Origin: Niabella sp.
Lineage (GTDB): Bacteria; Bacteroidota; Bacteroidia; Chitinophagales; Chitinophagaceae
Assembly: GCF_030150205.1 (NCBI RefSeq)
Contig: NZ_JASLGT010000009.1
Location: 1 to 64,000 of the forward strand
Reading direction: 5' to 3'
DNA length: 64,000 nucleotides
Part shown: piece by piece, positions 26,602 to 35,687 of the stretch
Layout of the letters: every line of letters begins with the position of its first letter
Numbering within the stretch: the stretch's first letter is position 1
Made by a program: the position numbers and the translations under genes
Notes under the pieces: generated by a model
What the model was told of the DNA's origin: nothing
The model's input: the letters and a program-made list of their open reading frames with translations, nothing else
Database searches by the model: none

Positions 26602-27258
26602 TTAGTTTAAGCCATTCCATTCCTGGTAAAATTGTTCCACAAAGGTTTCCATAAACCTGTGCCGGTCTTCGGCCATTTGTTTGCCGGTTGCCGTGTTCAT
26701 CTTGTCTTTTAATAAAAACAATTTTTCATAAAAATGATTGATAGTGGGGGCCTCGTTGTTTTTGTATTGTTCTTTTGTGGTATAATGCGCCGGTTTTATG
26801 GCCGGGTCGTATAATTTCCGGTTCTTATACCCCCCATAATTAAAAGCCCGGGCAATGCCGATAGCGCCCAGTGCATCCAGCCTGTCCGCATCCTGCACAA
26901 TGTCCAGCTCAATGGTTTTATAGTTTTCTGATGTATAGCTTCCTTTAAAGGAAATATGGCGGATAATATTTTCCACTGCGGTAATAACCGGTTCGGCCAC
27001 CTGTTCTTTTTCCAGGAATTGCCGGGCAATACGCGGACCCAGGGTCTCATCACCGTTATGAAATTTAGCGTCGGCGATATCATGCAGCAAAGCTCCCAAC
27101 TCCACCACCAGGAGGTTGGATGTTTCCTGTGCTGCAATATGTTTGGCAGTTTTCCAAACCCGCTCAATATGAAACCAGTCGTGCCCGGCCTCTGCACCCT
27201 GTAGCTGCTGCTGAACAAAAACAAGCGTCTTTTCAATTATCTCATTGTGTGCTGTCAT
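26602..27258 (-). CDS. HD-domain metal-dependent phosphohydrolase (YedJ-like)
   Basis: The 218-residue protein has a canonical HD fold. The first ligand is His30 in GHDWFHIERVW, His59-Asp60 lies in GALLHDIADAKF, and Asp123 is in VQDADRLDALGAIGIARAF. It resembles predicted HD hydrolases of the YedJ/YpgQ group, which act on nucleoside phosphates or pyrophosphates. The exact substrate is unknown. The start at 27258 (MTAHNE) is preferred over a 16-residue extension; the promoter box at 27278-27285 lies inside that extension and rules it out. It is probably the first gene of a unit with the aminotransferase. Confidence 0.85.
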   Translation of the reverse strand: MTAHNEIIEKTLVFVQQQLQGAEAGHDWFHIERVWKTAKHIAAQETSNLLVVELGALLHDIADAKFHNGDETLGPRIARQFLEKEQVAEPVITAVENIIRHISFKGSYTSENYKTIELDIVQDADRLDALGAIGIARAFNYGGYKNRKLYDPAIKPAHYTTKEQYKNNEAPTINHFYEKLFLLKDKMNTATGKQMAEDRHRFMETFVEQFYQEWNGLN

Positions 27259-27277
27259 GCTGATAAAGATTCCGGAA

Positions 27278-27285
27278 CAAAGATA
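27278..27285 (-). promoter_or_regulatory. -7 promoter element of the HD hydrolase gene
   Basis: On the minus strand TATCTTTG matches TAnnTTTG exactly, 19 bp before the ATG at 27258. Confidence 0.5.
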
Positions 27286-27420
27286 TTTATTTCGGCATAA
27301 GCGCACGCAGGGCCGGTATTTTAATTAAGTGTCCGGAGTGGCTGGTGATGACTTTGACCGCAGATACCGCTGTGTTTTACGCAGATGTTCGCCGGCCTTT
27401 CCTGGCGAAATCTGATGTCC

Positions 27421-28156
27421 TGTATTATTGTGCTTTCATAATCCCAAAGGGATGCAATACTAATAGCATCGGGTGATTGGAAGGGTTTTAAACCCCGAAG
27501 GGGTGACATACAACACTGTAAAAATTGGCACACCCCTTACTCCGATGATTCATGTCACCCCTTCGGGGTTCCTGGTCCCCGGGGCTTAGCTGTGTTATAA
27601 TCATGTCATCCCTTCAGGATTTACCTGTTGCACCTCTTATGGATCAATCATTGGTCTTTCCTGCTGAATCCTGAAGAGCAGAAATGATCGGTAGCTGTTT
27701 GATAGTGATATAATAACTCAGATGAGCTCCTTATTAAAACCAGGACAAATATGCAGTATTTATGTACTAGCAGCTTTCTTCAATCCCGAAGGGATGCAAG
27801 GATACCAGCATCGAATCATTGGGTGATTTAAACCCCGAAGGGGTGACATACAACACTGCAAAAATTGGTACACCCCATACTCAATGATGCATGTCACCCC
27901 TTCGGGGTTCCTGATCTCCAGATCTAGTTGTTATAATCAGATCATCCCTTCGGGATTTACCTGTTTCATCTCTTACGGATAACCTGCTATGAAATGATTT
28001 ATAGCTGCTGTCAATGGAATAATAATTCAGATGCATTCTCTTTATACCAGCACAAACACACTAAGTTTAAGGAATCATCACCTCCTCAATCCCGAAGGGA
28101 TGCAAGGATACTAGCTTCGAATCATTGGGCGATTTAAACCCCGAAGGGGTGACATG
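27421..28156 (-). repeat. Second REP/BIME-like array, same unit in inverted orientation
   Basis: This is the reverse complement of the array at 17054-17971. Words such as CCGATGATTCATGTCACCCCTTCGGGGTTCCT here complement GGAACCCCGAAGGGGTGACATGAATCATCGG there. Ten palindromes can be counted, at about 27439, 27490, 27553, 27604, 27783, 27829, 27893, 27945, 28086 and 28137. Two are decayed (CCCAAAGGG, CCCTTCAGG). Two full units and part of a third are present. Apart from these repeats the gap from the HD gene to the M20 gene (27259-28317) holds nothing that looks coding. Confidence 0.9.
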
Positions 28157-28317
28157 AGCCATGTTCTCGAAATTTTCAGGAGCATTATCCCCGGAATCAT
28201 CATCATTGGTGGATGTAAATAATTTAAAGACGTTTTCCCCTGTAATTTAAAGCGGGTGTGTTAATTTTACTGCTTTGCCAGGATATCCGCTACAACGCAT
28301 AAATACGCTATCGCATT

Positions 28318-29517
28318 ATGGATCTGAAAAGAAAGGTACATGCCGCCGCCGCGGCGATCAAAGAGGAAGTAACCGGCTTCCGGAGACACCTGCACCAGCA
28401 TCCGGAGCTTTCCTTTAAGGAGTTCCGGACTTCGGCATTTATAAAAGAAGCACTGGACAGGATGAACATCCCCTGGAAGCCCATTGCAGGAACGGGTGTG
28501 CTGGCGGTTATAAAAGGAGCGGGATCTTCTGATAAAGTAATTGCTTTGCGGGCCGATATCGATGCATTACCCATTACAGAGGCGAATGCGGTGGCGTACC
28601 GGTCGGTGCATGATGGGGTGATGCACGCTTGCGGACATGACGCGCATACCGCGTCCCTGTTGGGTGTGGCGCGCATCCTGGAATCGATGAAGGCCGATTT
28701 TTCAGGAACCGTTAAACTGATCTTTCAGCCGGGAGAGGAATTGCTGCCGGGCGGGGCAAAGCAGGTGATTGAAGAAGGTGGATTAACCGATCCCCAGGCG
28801 GATGTGGTGTTGGGGCAGCATGTGATGCCGGCGATTCCGGCAGGAAAGATCGGAATGCGTACCGGTTTGTTTATGGCATCGATGGATGAAATAAAAATAG
28901 AAGTATACGGAAAAGGCGGCCATGGCGCAGAACCACATAAAGGGGTGGATCCGGTGATGATCACCTGCTCGCTGCTGCAGGCATTGCAACAGGTGGTGAG
29001 CCGCAATGCGCCGCCGCTGATGCCTACCGTTTTGTCTTTTGGAAAATTAAAAGCAGACGGCGCCATCAATATCATTCCGGATATGGTGCTTATTGAAGGT
29101 ACGTTCCGTACCCTGGATGAGTCCTGGCGAACAGAGGCTCATCGCCGTATAAAAGAACTGGCGCAGACCCTGGTATCTGGCATGGGAGGGCGATGCGAGA
29201 TCGAGATTCGCAGGGGATACCCGCATTTAAAGAATGATGAAGTCCTGGGGGAACAAATGCGTACCTATTTTGAGGAATATGCGGGCCCGGAGCAGGTCCT
29301 TCCCCAGGATATCTGGATGGCCTCTGAAGATTTTGCTTATTATAGCCAGGAACTGCCATCATTTTTCTATCTGCTTGGCGTGCGCAATGAAGGCCTTGAT
29401 ATCTGTTCGGCCTTACATACGCCCACCTTTAATATCGATGAAGAAGCGCTGGAGCTGGGAATGGGGTTAATGGCCTATGGGGCCCTCCGGTGGCTGGAAA
29501 ATGCTTCGAATGCTTAA
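28318..29517 (+). CDS. M20 family metallo-amidohydrolase (N-acyl amino acid/hippurate hydrolase type)
   Basis: The 399-residue dinuclear metal enzyme removes N-acyl groups from amino acids or similar amides. The metal ligands are visible: Cys105, His107 and His110 region in HACGHDAHTASLLG, the PGEELLPGGAK glutamates and the late His in ALHTPTFNID. The dimerisation domain contains GKGGHGAEPHKGVDP. The N-terminal FRRHLHQHPELSFKE is typical for the IAA-amino acid hydrolase/hippuricase branch. No signal peptide is seen, so it is cytoplasmic. It overlaps the convergent acetyltransferase gene by 4 bp at its 3' end. Confidence 0.92.
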   Translation: MDLKRKVHAAAAAIKEEVTGFRRHLHQHPELSFKEFRTSAFIKEALDRMNIPWKPIAGTGVLAVIKGAGSSDKVIALRADIDALPITEANAVAYRSVHDGVMHACGHDAHTASLLGVARILESMKADFSGTVKLIFQPGEELLPGGAKQVIEEGGLTDPQADVVLGQHVMPAIPAGKIGMRTGLFMASMDEIKIEVYGKGGHGAEPHKGVDPVMITCSLLQALQQVVSRNAPPLMPTVLSFGKLKADGAINIIPDMVLIEGTFRTLDESWRTEAHRRIKELAQTLVSGMGGRCEIEIRRGYPHLKNDEVLGEQMRTYFEEYAGPEQVLPQDIWMASEDFAYYSQELPSFFYLLGVRNEGLDICSALHTPTFNIDEEALELGMGLMAYGALRWLENASNA

Positions 29518-30065
29518 TCCAGTAACAATCCCATCAGTATATTATCGGTAAACCGTCCATCCGGTTCTTTTATATAATGCGATTGCCGACCGGTTTCCCT
29601 GAATCCCATTTTTTGATAAAGGGCGATGCCCGGTTCATTGGTGGCATGTACATGCAGCCAGATGGTTTTCAATATGCCCTTGCGCTGGGCCCAGTTTACA
29701 GCGGTACCGATCAGCGCGGTTCCCAGGCCGATCGATTGCCATTGTTTCCGGATGGCAATTCCCAGCAGGGCATTGTGCCGTATCTTACTACGGGGTTCCC
29801 CGCGCAGCTGAAGATTTCCAATGATTTTGTGATTGTATACGGCCACCAACAGCAAGCTGTTGTCGCTTTCGTTCAACGAGCGGATCCAGGCCTGTTCCTG
29901 TGATTTTGTAAAGTTAAATTCATTAACGGTAGTGATCAGATAGGGACTTTCCTGCAGATAACGCCAGCCGGCTTCCAGCAAGCCCTCGGCATCTGTTTTT
30001 ATGGCGGCTCTGATGGTAATGCTAACCTGGTTCTTTAGGGTTACAATAACCGGATCGATTTTCAT
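29514..30065 (-). CDS. GNAT family N-acetyltransferase
   Basis: The 183-residue GNAT enzyme transfers an acetyl group from acetyl-CoA to an unknown amine. The central beta-strand motif LLVAVYNHKIIGNLQL is followed by the acetyl-CoA loop IRKQWQSIGLGTALIGTAVNWA and by WLHVHATNEPGIALYQKMGFRETGRQ, matching motifs A and B. The start at 30065 (MKIDPV) is preferred to an in-frame TTG at 30071. A -7 promoter box lies at 30069-30076, directly before this ATG, so the mRNA is probably leaderless. It is divergent from the DUF3810 gene across only 60 bp. Confidence 0.85.
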   Translation of the reverse strand: MKIDPVIVTLKNQVSITIRAAIKTDAEGLLEAGWRYLQESPYLITTVNEFNFTKSQEQAWIRSLNESDNSLLLVAVYNHKIIGNLQLRGEPRSKIRHNALLGIAIRKQWQSIGLGTALIGTAVNWAQRKGILKTIWLHVHATNEPGIALYQKMGFRETGRQSHYIKEPDGRFTDNILMGLLLD

Positions 30066-30068
30066 ACC

Positions 30069-30076
30069 CAAAATTA
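30069..30076 (-). promoter_or_regulatory. -7 element just before the GNAT ATG
   Basis: On the minus strand TAATTTTG matches TAnnTTTG exactly, with only 3 nt between it and the ATG at 30065. A transcript started in the usual place has essentially no leader. Confidence 0.5.
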
Positions 30077-30112
30077 ATAAAGCGGCAGGGTATGATCATT
30101 CATTTAATATGA

Positions 30113-30120
30113 TACATTTG
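30113..30120 (+). promoter_or_regulatory. -7 element just before the DUF3810 ATG
   Basis: TACATTTG matches TAnnTTTG exactly, 5 nt before the ATG at 30126. It is back-to-back with the GNAT promoter in the same 60-bp region. Confidence 0.5.
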
Positions 30121-30125
30121 TTTTT

Positions 30126-31223
30126 ATGAAATGGCTGGCTTGGATACGTACGCACAGGACCTGGGTATTGCTGGGAATAACAGCACTCGTTATTAAACTG
30201 GTTTCCCTGTTTCCCGGTTTTGTGGAAACCTGGTACACACGTGGCCTTTATATGGGCATTTCAAAAACATTGCGGTTCCTTTTTGGATGGCTGCCTTTTA
30301 GCATCGGGGATGTTTTTTATGCAGTCCTGATCTTTTATATCCTGTTCATCGCTGCCCGCGGCATTAAACGGTTCTTTAACCGGCGCAAACAGCCCATACG
30401 GTGGGCCGCCGGTTTCCGGAAACTGGCTTTTGCGGTGTTATTGCTTTATGTGGTTTTTTATGCCGCCTGGGGGTTGAACTACAGCCGGCAGGGTATTGCT
30501 GTTCAGTTTGATCTTCCTGAGAAAAACATAACCACACAGGATATGGATACGCTGGTGCAGCTGCTGCATACCCGCATTAATCATGATATAACCTTATTGC
30601 GGATACAGGACCGGGATTCGCTTACCAACCAGGAATATCTTTTTAAACAGGCAGAAGAAGCGTATCGCCTTACCCGGAAAAGATATCCCTTTTTAGACAG
30701 CCGGCCGGTATCGGTAAAGTCCTCGCTTTTTGGCAGGCTGATGAACTATACAGGCGTGCAGGGTTATTACAATCCATTTTCCGGGGAGGCGCAGGTAAAT
30801 ACTACCATTCCAGACTTCCTGTTGCCTTCTGTAGTTACTCATGAAATAGGGCATCAGGCGGGTTATGGAATGGAAAGTGAAGCCAATTTCCTGAGCTTTT
30901 TGACCAGCCGGCAACATCCTTCTATTCATTTTCAGTATGCAACCGATTTTGTAATGTATGCGTATGCCCAGGGCATGTTATATATGGCCGATTCAACGAA
31001 GGTAAAACAATACGACAGTACCCTTCACCCGCAGGTGCAACGGGATATGGCGGCCTATCGCGCTTTTTATGAAAAGTACCAGGGCAAAGTAGAAACGGTT
31101 GTCAGCTGGCTGTATGCCAATTACCTGAAGATTAACAACCAGCCCGCAGGAAAATATGCATACGATGAAGTGGTATACTGGCTGGTGGCCTGGTACAAAA
31201 AATATGGCAAGGATGCTATATAA
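30126..31223 (+). CDS. DUF3810 membrane protein with a zinc-metalloprotease HExxH motif
   Basis: The 365-residue protein has three N-terminal membrane segments (about 12-30, 60-78 and 98-115) and a C-terminal domain with THEIGHQAGYGMESEANF. His239, Glu240 and His243 form a gluzincin-like site, and Glu250 or Glu252 could be the third ligand. DUF3810 is widespread in Bacteroidota and its function is not established; an integral-membrane metallopeptidase is a reasonable inference. The late motif DEVVYWLVAWYKKYG is also typical. Its promoter lies 5 nt before the ATG. Confidence 0.9.
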   Translation: MKWLAWIRTHRTWVLLGITALVIKLVSLFPGFVETWYTRGLYMGISKTLRFLFGWLPFSIGDVFYAVLIFYILFIAARGIKRFFNRRKQPIRWAAGFRKLAFAVLLLYVVFYAAWGLNYSRQGIAVQFDLPEKNITTQDMDTLVQLLHTRINHDITLLRIQDRDSLTNQEYLFKQAEEAYRLTRKRYPFLDSRPVSVKSSLFGRLMNYTGVQGYYNPFSGEAQVNTTIPDFLLPSVVTHEIGHQAGYGMESEANFLSFLTSRQHPSIHFQYATDFVMYAYAQGMLYMADSTKVKQYDSTLHPQVQRDMAAYRAFYEKYQGKVETVVSWLYANYLKINNQPAGKYAYDEVVYWLVAWYKKYGKDAI

Positions 31224-31437
31224 TGTTTGGTAATTACCGGTGTTGAAAAAGTTTAATAAATGTTAAAGGCAGTGTTTTAACGTTTATGCAGACTCAAATA
31301 ACGCAATAACAAGTATCTGCATTTGTCTGGCGCAGCATATATGAATAAGGCATCACTTGTGTAAACCCGGAATTATTTCGTAGTTCTAAAATTTCGCAAA
31401 GATTTTCTAACCTGCCGCTATTACGCGCTTCGTTTCT

Positions 31438-31445
31438 TAAATTTG
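31438..31445 (+). promoter_or_regulatory. -7 element of the second GNAT gene
   Basis: TAAATTTG matches TAnnTTTG exactly, 16 bp before the ATG at 31462. Confidence 0.5.
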
Positions 31446-31461
31446 GTAAAATTTCAGATCA

Positions 31462-31983
31462 ATGGACGTATTGATTCGGGAAGAGCACAGTGCAGATGCA
31501 ACGGCCATTTCGGAAGTAAATGAAGAAGCTTTTGGAAGGGCAGATGAAGCGAACCTGGTAGACCTTCTCAGAAACAGCAGTGCTTTTGTTCCGGAACTTT
31601 CGCTGGTAGCGGAAATGGACGGCACGATCGTTGGGCATGTGCTTTTTACCAAAATAAAGATTATTGACAGTTTCAATCATCGTTTTGAAAGCCTGGCGCT
31701 GGCGCCCATAGCTGTCCGCAGCTCCTTTCAGCGGCAGGGGATCGGTGCAGCGCTGATCCGGGCGGGGTTGCATAAGGCCCGGGAAATTGGTTATCTTTCT
31801 GTAATTGTATTGGGACATGAGACCTACTATCCGAAATTTGGTTTTCAACCCGCTTCGCGCTGGAATATACAGGCCCCGTTTGATGTGCCGGATGAGGCTT
31901 TTATGGCAGTGGAACTGGTAGAGTGCGGTTTGAAAATGGTATCCGGTATTGTGGTTTATGCAAAAGAATTTGAAGCGGTTTAA
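31462..31983 (+). CDS. GNAT family N-acetyltransferase (YhbS-like)
   Basis: The 173-residue protein has a complete GNAT fold. LSLVAEMDGTIVGHVLFT is the central strand pair and LAPIAVRSSFQRQGIGAALIRAGL carries the Q/R-x-x-G-x-G/A pyrophosphate loop. VIVLGHETYYPKFGFQPAS is the family-typical Tyr-Gly-Phe region of YhbS-type enzymes. The acceptor is unknown. It is followed after 54 bp by the nucleotidase gene on the same strand and may share its transcript. Confidence 0.87.
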   Translation: MDVLIREEHSADATAISEVNEEAFGRADEANLVDLLRNSSAFVPELSLVAEMDGTIVGHVLFTKIKIIDSFNHRFESLALAPIAVRSSFQRQGIGAALIRAGLHKAREIGYLSVIVLGHETYYPKFGFQPASRWNIQAPFDVPDEAFMAVELVECGLKMVSGIVVYAKEFEAV

Positions 31984-32037
31984 CCAACGCAGTGCGCTGA
32001 TGTTGCCAAAATGTAATGCTTCGGGAAAAGTATATAT

Positions 32038-32553
32038 ATGAAACGTTTGATTGTAGACATGGATGGAGTGCTGGCTGATGTATATAGCCAGTTCAGGAAA
32101 TATGAGCGGTTAGACCTGGGTATTGAGCAGGACGAAGCCGCAATTATCGGGAAAACAGAACGGGAAGCCTTTAAAAATGTACGGACCTATGTAAACACGC
32201 CCGGCTTTTTCCTGGAAGCGCCGGTAATACCGGATAGCGTGGAAGTAATGCAGCAGCTAAACCAGCAATATGATCTGTATATCGTTTCTTCGGCTATGGA
32301 ATTTCCCCTAAGCCTTTATGAAAAATATCAATGGCTGCAACAACATTTTCCCTTTCTTATCTGGGAGCAACTGGTGCTCTGTGGTTCCAAGAAGATCGTT
32401 CAGGGCGATATTATGCTGGATGATCACTTTAAGAACCTGGATCATTTTGGTGGTAAAACCCTGTTGTATTCCCAGCCACACAACATGCAAAGAGACGCCG
32501 GCAAACATCAGCGCGTAGCAAACTGGCAGGAGGTACGGCTGGTTTTGCTATAA
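32038..32553 (+). CDS. 5'(3')-deoxyribonucleotidase (HAD superfamily)
   Basis: The 171-residue HAD phosphatase has the signature VDMDGVLADVY (nucleophile Asp7, acid/base Asp9), YIVSSAMEFP as motif II and IMLDDHFKNL as motif IV. The small cap domain and the length fit bacterial 5'(3')-deoxyribonucleotidases, which dephosphorylate dNMPs and so limit deoxynucleotide pools. Its 3' end overlaps the convergent cinA gene by 6 bp. A deoxynucleoside kinase with the opposite activity lies at 37370-38005. Confidence 0.87.
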   Translation: MKRLIVDMDGVLADVYSQFRKYERLDLGIEQDEAAIIGKTEREAFKNVRTYVNTPGFFLEAPVIPDSVEVMQQLNQQYDLYIVSSAMEFPLSLYEKYQWLQQHFPFLIWEQLVLCGSKKIVQGDIMLDDHFKNLDHFGGKTLLYSQPHNMQRDAGKHQRVANWQEVRLVLL

Positions 32554-33828
32554 AGCCGGATCGGCCTCCAGGCCCAAAATTACCCGGCGCAATAATAAAA
32601 GTGTCTGCATGGTAGTGATCTCGATGTTTTGTTCACGGTCAAACCGGAGTTGCAGCAGTTTGGTAACCACCCGGTCCTGGTTTCCTGCAGCGATCCAGAT
32701 TGTGCCCACCGGTTTGTTAGGGGTACCTCCATCCGGCCCGGCAATGCCGGAAGTGGCAACCGCATAATCAGTACCCAGTTGCTTTAAAGCGCCCTTTACC
32801 ATGGCCTCCACGGTTTCGCTGCTCACCGCGCCCTGCATACGAAGGGTTTCAGCCGGTACTTCTAAGAGCGCTTCTTTAATAAGGTTGGAATAAGAAACAA
32901 TGCTTCCGTTGTAATAAGCGGATGCACCGGGTACGCGGGTGATCCAGTGTGCAACGTTGCCACCGGTGCAGCTTTCGGCGGTAGCCATTGTTTTTTGCTG
33001 TTGCAGCAGCAGATGGCCGATTACTTTTTCAATGGGCTCATCTTCTTTTGAAACAACGATATCATCGAGCAGGGCCGTCATCTGGCCAAACTGGAAATTT
33101 ATTTGTTCGGTAAGTTGTTCCTCCTGCTGCCCCTGCGCCGTAAGCCGGAGTTTTACAACACCATAGCTGGGCAGATAGGCCAGTTTTATATGCCTGGGCA
33201 GGGCTGCTTCAAAATCCAGCAGCCGTTCGGCCACCATCGATTCACCCATACCTGCTGTAAAAGCCGTACGGTGTATGATAAACGGAAATTTAAAATGTTT
33301 CAGCAGCCGGGGAATCACTGCTTCTATCAACAACCCTTTCATTTCGTGTGGTACACCCGGTAATGAAACGAAGACCACATTCCGGCCATTCACATTTTTT
33401 TCAAACCACATACCGGGTGCCGATCCGCGGGCATTGTGTAATACTTTTGCTACATCTGGTACCTCTGCCTGCTTTTTGTTGCGTTCGGCAATGGGGCCGG
33501 GCCGGCGGTATACTTCCCGGAACAGGTATTCGATGTGCCTGGCCACATCCGGGTCAAGCACCATTTTACCCCCGAAATAATTGTTCAAAAGTGGTTTGGT
33601 AATATCATCGGCCGTTGGTCCCAGTCCACCGGTAAGAATAACGATCTGCGCCTCTTTGGATTCTTCATCCAGTGCCTTTTCAATGTCTTCCGCTACATCG
33701 CCCACGGCTACCCGTCTTTTAACCCAGATCCCCTTTTTATTAAATTCCTGTGCAATAAAAGCGCTGTTGGTATCGATGGTTTGGCCGATCAGTAACTCAT
33801 CTCCGATTGTAATAATGGACGCATTCAT
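32548..33828 (-). CDS. cinA: CinA family protein (competence/damage-inducible protein A; NMN amidohydrolase type)
   Basis: The 426-residue protein joins an N-terminal MoaB/MogA-like domain (about 1-170) to a C-terminal amidohydrolase domain (about 260-420). The first has IITIGDELLIGQTIDTNSA, VILTGGLGPTADDITK and FVSLPGVPHEMKGL. The second has TMATAESCTGGNVAHWITRVPGAS and AVATSGIAGPDGGTPNKPVGTIW. Characterised homologues hydrolyse ADP-ribose and deamidate nicotinamide mononucleotide in NAD recycling. Both domains are complete. It is convergent with the nucleotidase gene and has DUF1080 upstream on the same strand, about 210 bp away. Confidence 0.93.
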   Translation of the reverse strand: MNASIITIGDELLIGQTIDTNSAFIAQEFNKKGIWVKRRVAVGDVAEDIEKALDEESKEAQIVILTGGLGPTADDITKPLLNNYFGGKMVLDPDVARHIEYLFREVYRRPGPIAERNKKQAEVPDVAKVLHNARGSAPGMWFEKNVNGRNVVFVSLPGVPHEMKGLLIEAVIPRLLKHFKFPFIIHRTAFTAGMGESMVAERLLDFEAALPRHIKLAYLPSYGVVKLRLTAQGQQEEQLTEQINFQFGQMTALLDDIVVSKEDEPIEKVIGHLLLQQQKTMATAESCTGGNVAHWITRVPGASAYYNGSIVSYSNLIKEALLEVPAETLRMQGAVSSETVEAMVKGALKQLGTDYAVATSGIAGPDGGTPNKPVGTIWIAAGNQDRVVTKLLQLRFDREQNIEITTMQTLLLLRRVILGLEADPAL

Positions 33829-34040
33829 AAATTTCCATGCATTTAGTTTGCAAATATCCTTATTCTTCCGTTACCGGGCTGAAACAGTTTGAATGGAAAG
33901 GGCATGGTGCTGCTCTGAGGACTCAGGTTTGGGAGTTGCCGCAGAGATCCCTCCACTGCGGTCGGGATGAAGAGAACGACCCTGGCCTGGATGATGATGG
34001 CGGTCCGGTTTGACCGGATATGCTGCCTGTTTGACCGGCC

Positions 34041-34850
34041 TTATTTTAATTTTTTTAATTGAATATTCCTGAAGTCGATCGGCTGGCCTTCGCTTTGCAG
34101 GGCAATATAGCCGGAGGTAAGGGCTTTGCCATCGATCTTCTGATCGGGTGCATACCGGTTTACCACGGGGCCTCCGATCTGGGGTTTTGAATATTGCATT
34201 ACGGTATCCCCTTCGATAATATGGGTGATCAGCGAATCGCCGTGTACGATCAGTTCGCCTTTTACCCAAACGCCGGGCGGGAATGTTTTGGAAGAAGAGT
34301 TGATGCAATGCCGGGTATCCAGTTTGCCCTGGTAAAAAATATGCGTACCCGGTGAGCACATGTTGCCGGTTGTTCTTGGCTGGCCATCTGCCAGTCCGGC
34401 CAGTAACTGCATTTCAATAGAGATGGGCCAGTCCTGCTCTTTAGGCATTGTACGCGGGTCCTGGGAGTGATACATGATACCGCTGTTTTCAATCGTATAT
34501 TCCGGCGCATCGGTTCTCCATTCGGATTGCGGAAGAAAGCGGTATTCAAATTTCAGGTGATAATGAGACAGGGGTGTTTTATAATAAAGGTGACCATAAC
34601 GCTCGTTAAAATGATCATAACCATCATACCGCACTTTGATCATGCCGTCTTCTACGCGGAATGTATTGGCATAATTGTCGCCGGTTTCATGATGATGGAT
34701 CTTTACGATCCAGTTGTTAAGGTTTTTACCATTGAACAGCGACTCCCAGCCATCCTTTGAAGTGGAGTTATGCGTACCGGTACAACCATTGAAAATGACA
34801 ACAACGGCCATGAAAAATAAAAGTGCGGGTATGTAATGTCTGGAAAACAT
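34041..34850 (-). CDS. DUF1080 (3-keto-disaccharide hydrolase domain) lipoprotein
   Basis: The 269-residue lipoprotein (lipobox FNGC near 20-23) has the concanavalin-like DUF1080 fold, now named after 3-keto-disaccharide hydrolases. Typical blocks are GWESLFNGKNLNNWIVK at the start, FRVEDGMIKV, HYHLKFEYRF, NSGIMYHSQ, IEMQLLAG and the C-terminal GYIALQSEGQPIDFRNIQLKKL. It is probably periplasmic or surface-located and acts on a glycan or its oxidised derivative; the substrate is unknown. No sugar dehydrogenase gene lies beside it. Repeat family C fills the upstream gap. Confidence 0.9.
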   Translation of the reverse strand: MFSRHYIPALLFFMAVVVIFNGCTGTHNSTSKDGWESLFNGKNLNNWIVKIHHHETGDNYANTFRVEDGMIKVRYDGYDHFNERYGHLYYKTPLSHYHLKFEYRFLPQSEWRTDAPEYTIENSGIMYHSQDPRTMPKEQDWPISIEMQLLAGLADGQPRTTGNMCSPGTHIFYQGKLDTRHCINSSSKTFPPGVWVKGELIVHGDSLITHIIEGDTVMQYSKPQIGGPVVNRYAPDQKIDGKALTSGYIALQSEGQPIDFRNIQLKKLK

Positions 34851-34918
34851 AAATTGGGTTGGATAAAGATAGGGAATTGTATAAAAGAAGCAGGGACGGT
34901 TTTCTGGTAGCCGGGTAT

Positions 34919-35455
34919 AATGTGAAAATGTGAAAATGTGGAAATTTGAAAATGAAGCTGCCGTTACAGCTTCGGGATTCTTTCTTTAAACAGCTTTCAG
35001 TGATCAGTTTTCAGCCTTTAGCCGATTACGCCCGGGATTATAAGTTTGTCTTCTTGCATCAGGTGTCAAATGGATCTAGCTGGAACTTTAAAGCTTTTCC
35101 TTCTTTAGGAATGTGAAAATGTGAAGATTTGAAAATTTGAAAATGAAGAGGCCGTTATGCTTCGGGATTCTTTCTTTAAACAGCTTTCAGTGATCAGTTT
35201 TCAGCCTTCAGCCGATTACGCCCGGGATTATAAGTTTGTCTTCTTGCATCAGGTGTCAAATGGATCTAGCTGGAACTTTAAAGCTTTTCCTTTTTTAGGA
35301 ATGTGAAAATGTGGAAATGTGAAAATGAAGCGACGGTGCTTGCCTGGAGATTTTTCTTTAGCCGGTATACCGCGTGGCGTTCTGCAGGAATGTAAAATAT
35401 TGAATACGAAATGTGAAAATGTGGAAATGTGGAAGTGCAGGAACAGATCACCGAG
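34919..35455. repeat. Direct repeat (family C), 190-bp period
   Basis: Two nearly identical units start at 34919 and 35110 and a partial third starts at 35300. Shared words include AACAGCTTTCAGTGATCAG, CGATTACGCCCGGGATTATAAG and TCAAATGGATCTAGCTGG. Each begins with a run of AATGTGAAAATGTGAAAAT-type sequence. More degenerate pieces (CAGCTTTCAGTCGTCAG, CGATTACGTCCGGG) continue to about 35560. No gene is supported in the gap 34851-35687. Confidence 0.9.
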
Positions 35456-35687
35456 CATGAAATGGCTCCAACGTGAAACCTTAAACCTGAAACTTGAAAC
35501 AGCTTTCAGTCGTCAGTAATCAGTTTTCAGTCGATTACGTCCGGGGGCACAGATTTGCCTTTTCTCATCGGGCATCAAACGCAACCCAACCTGAAGCCGG
35601 AACGCAATGCCGAGCAGTGCACCGGGGCTCAAGTGAGTGACACAAGTAAAGCTGATAGCAGTACTGCCGCTGGGTACCTAAAAAAAA

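Noticed and set aside
33871..34359. A 162-codon minus-strand frame overlapping the DUF1080 gene
   Set aside because: It lies in another frame of the clearly recognised DUF1080 gene and has no motif of its own.
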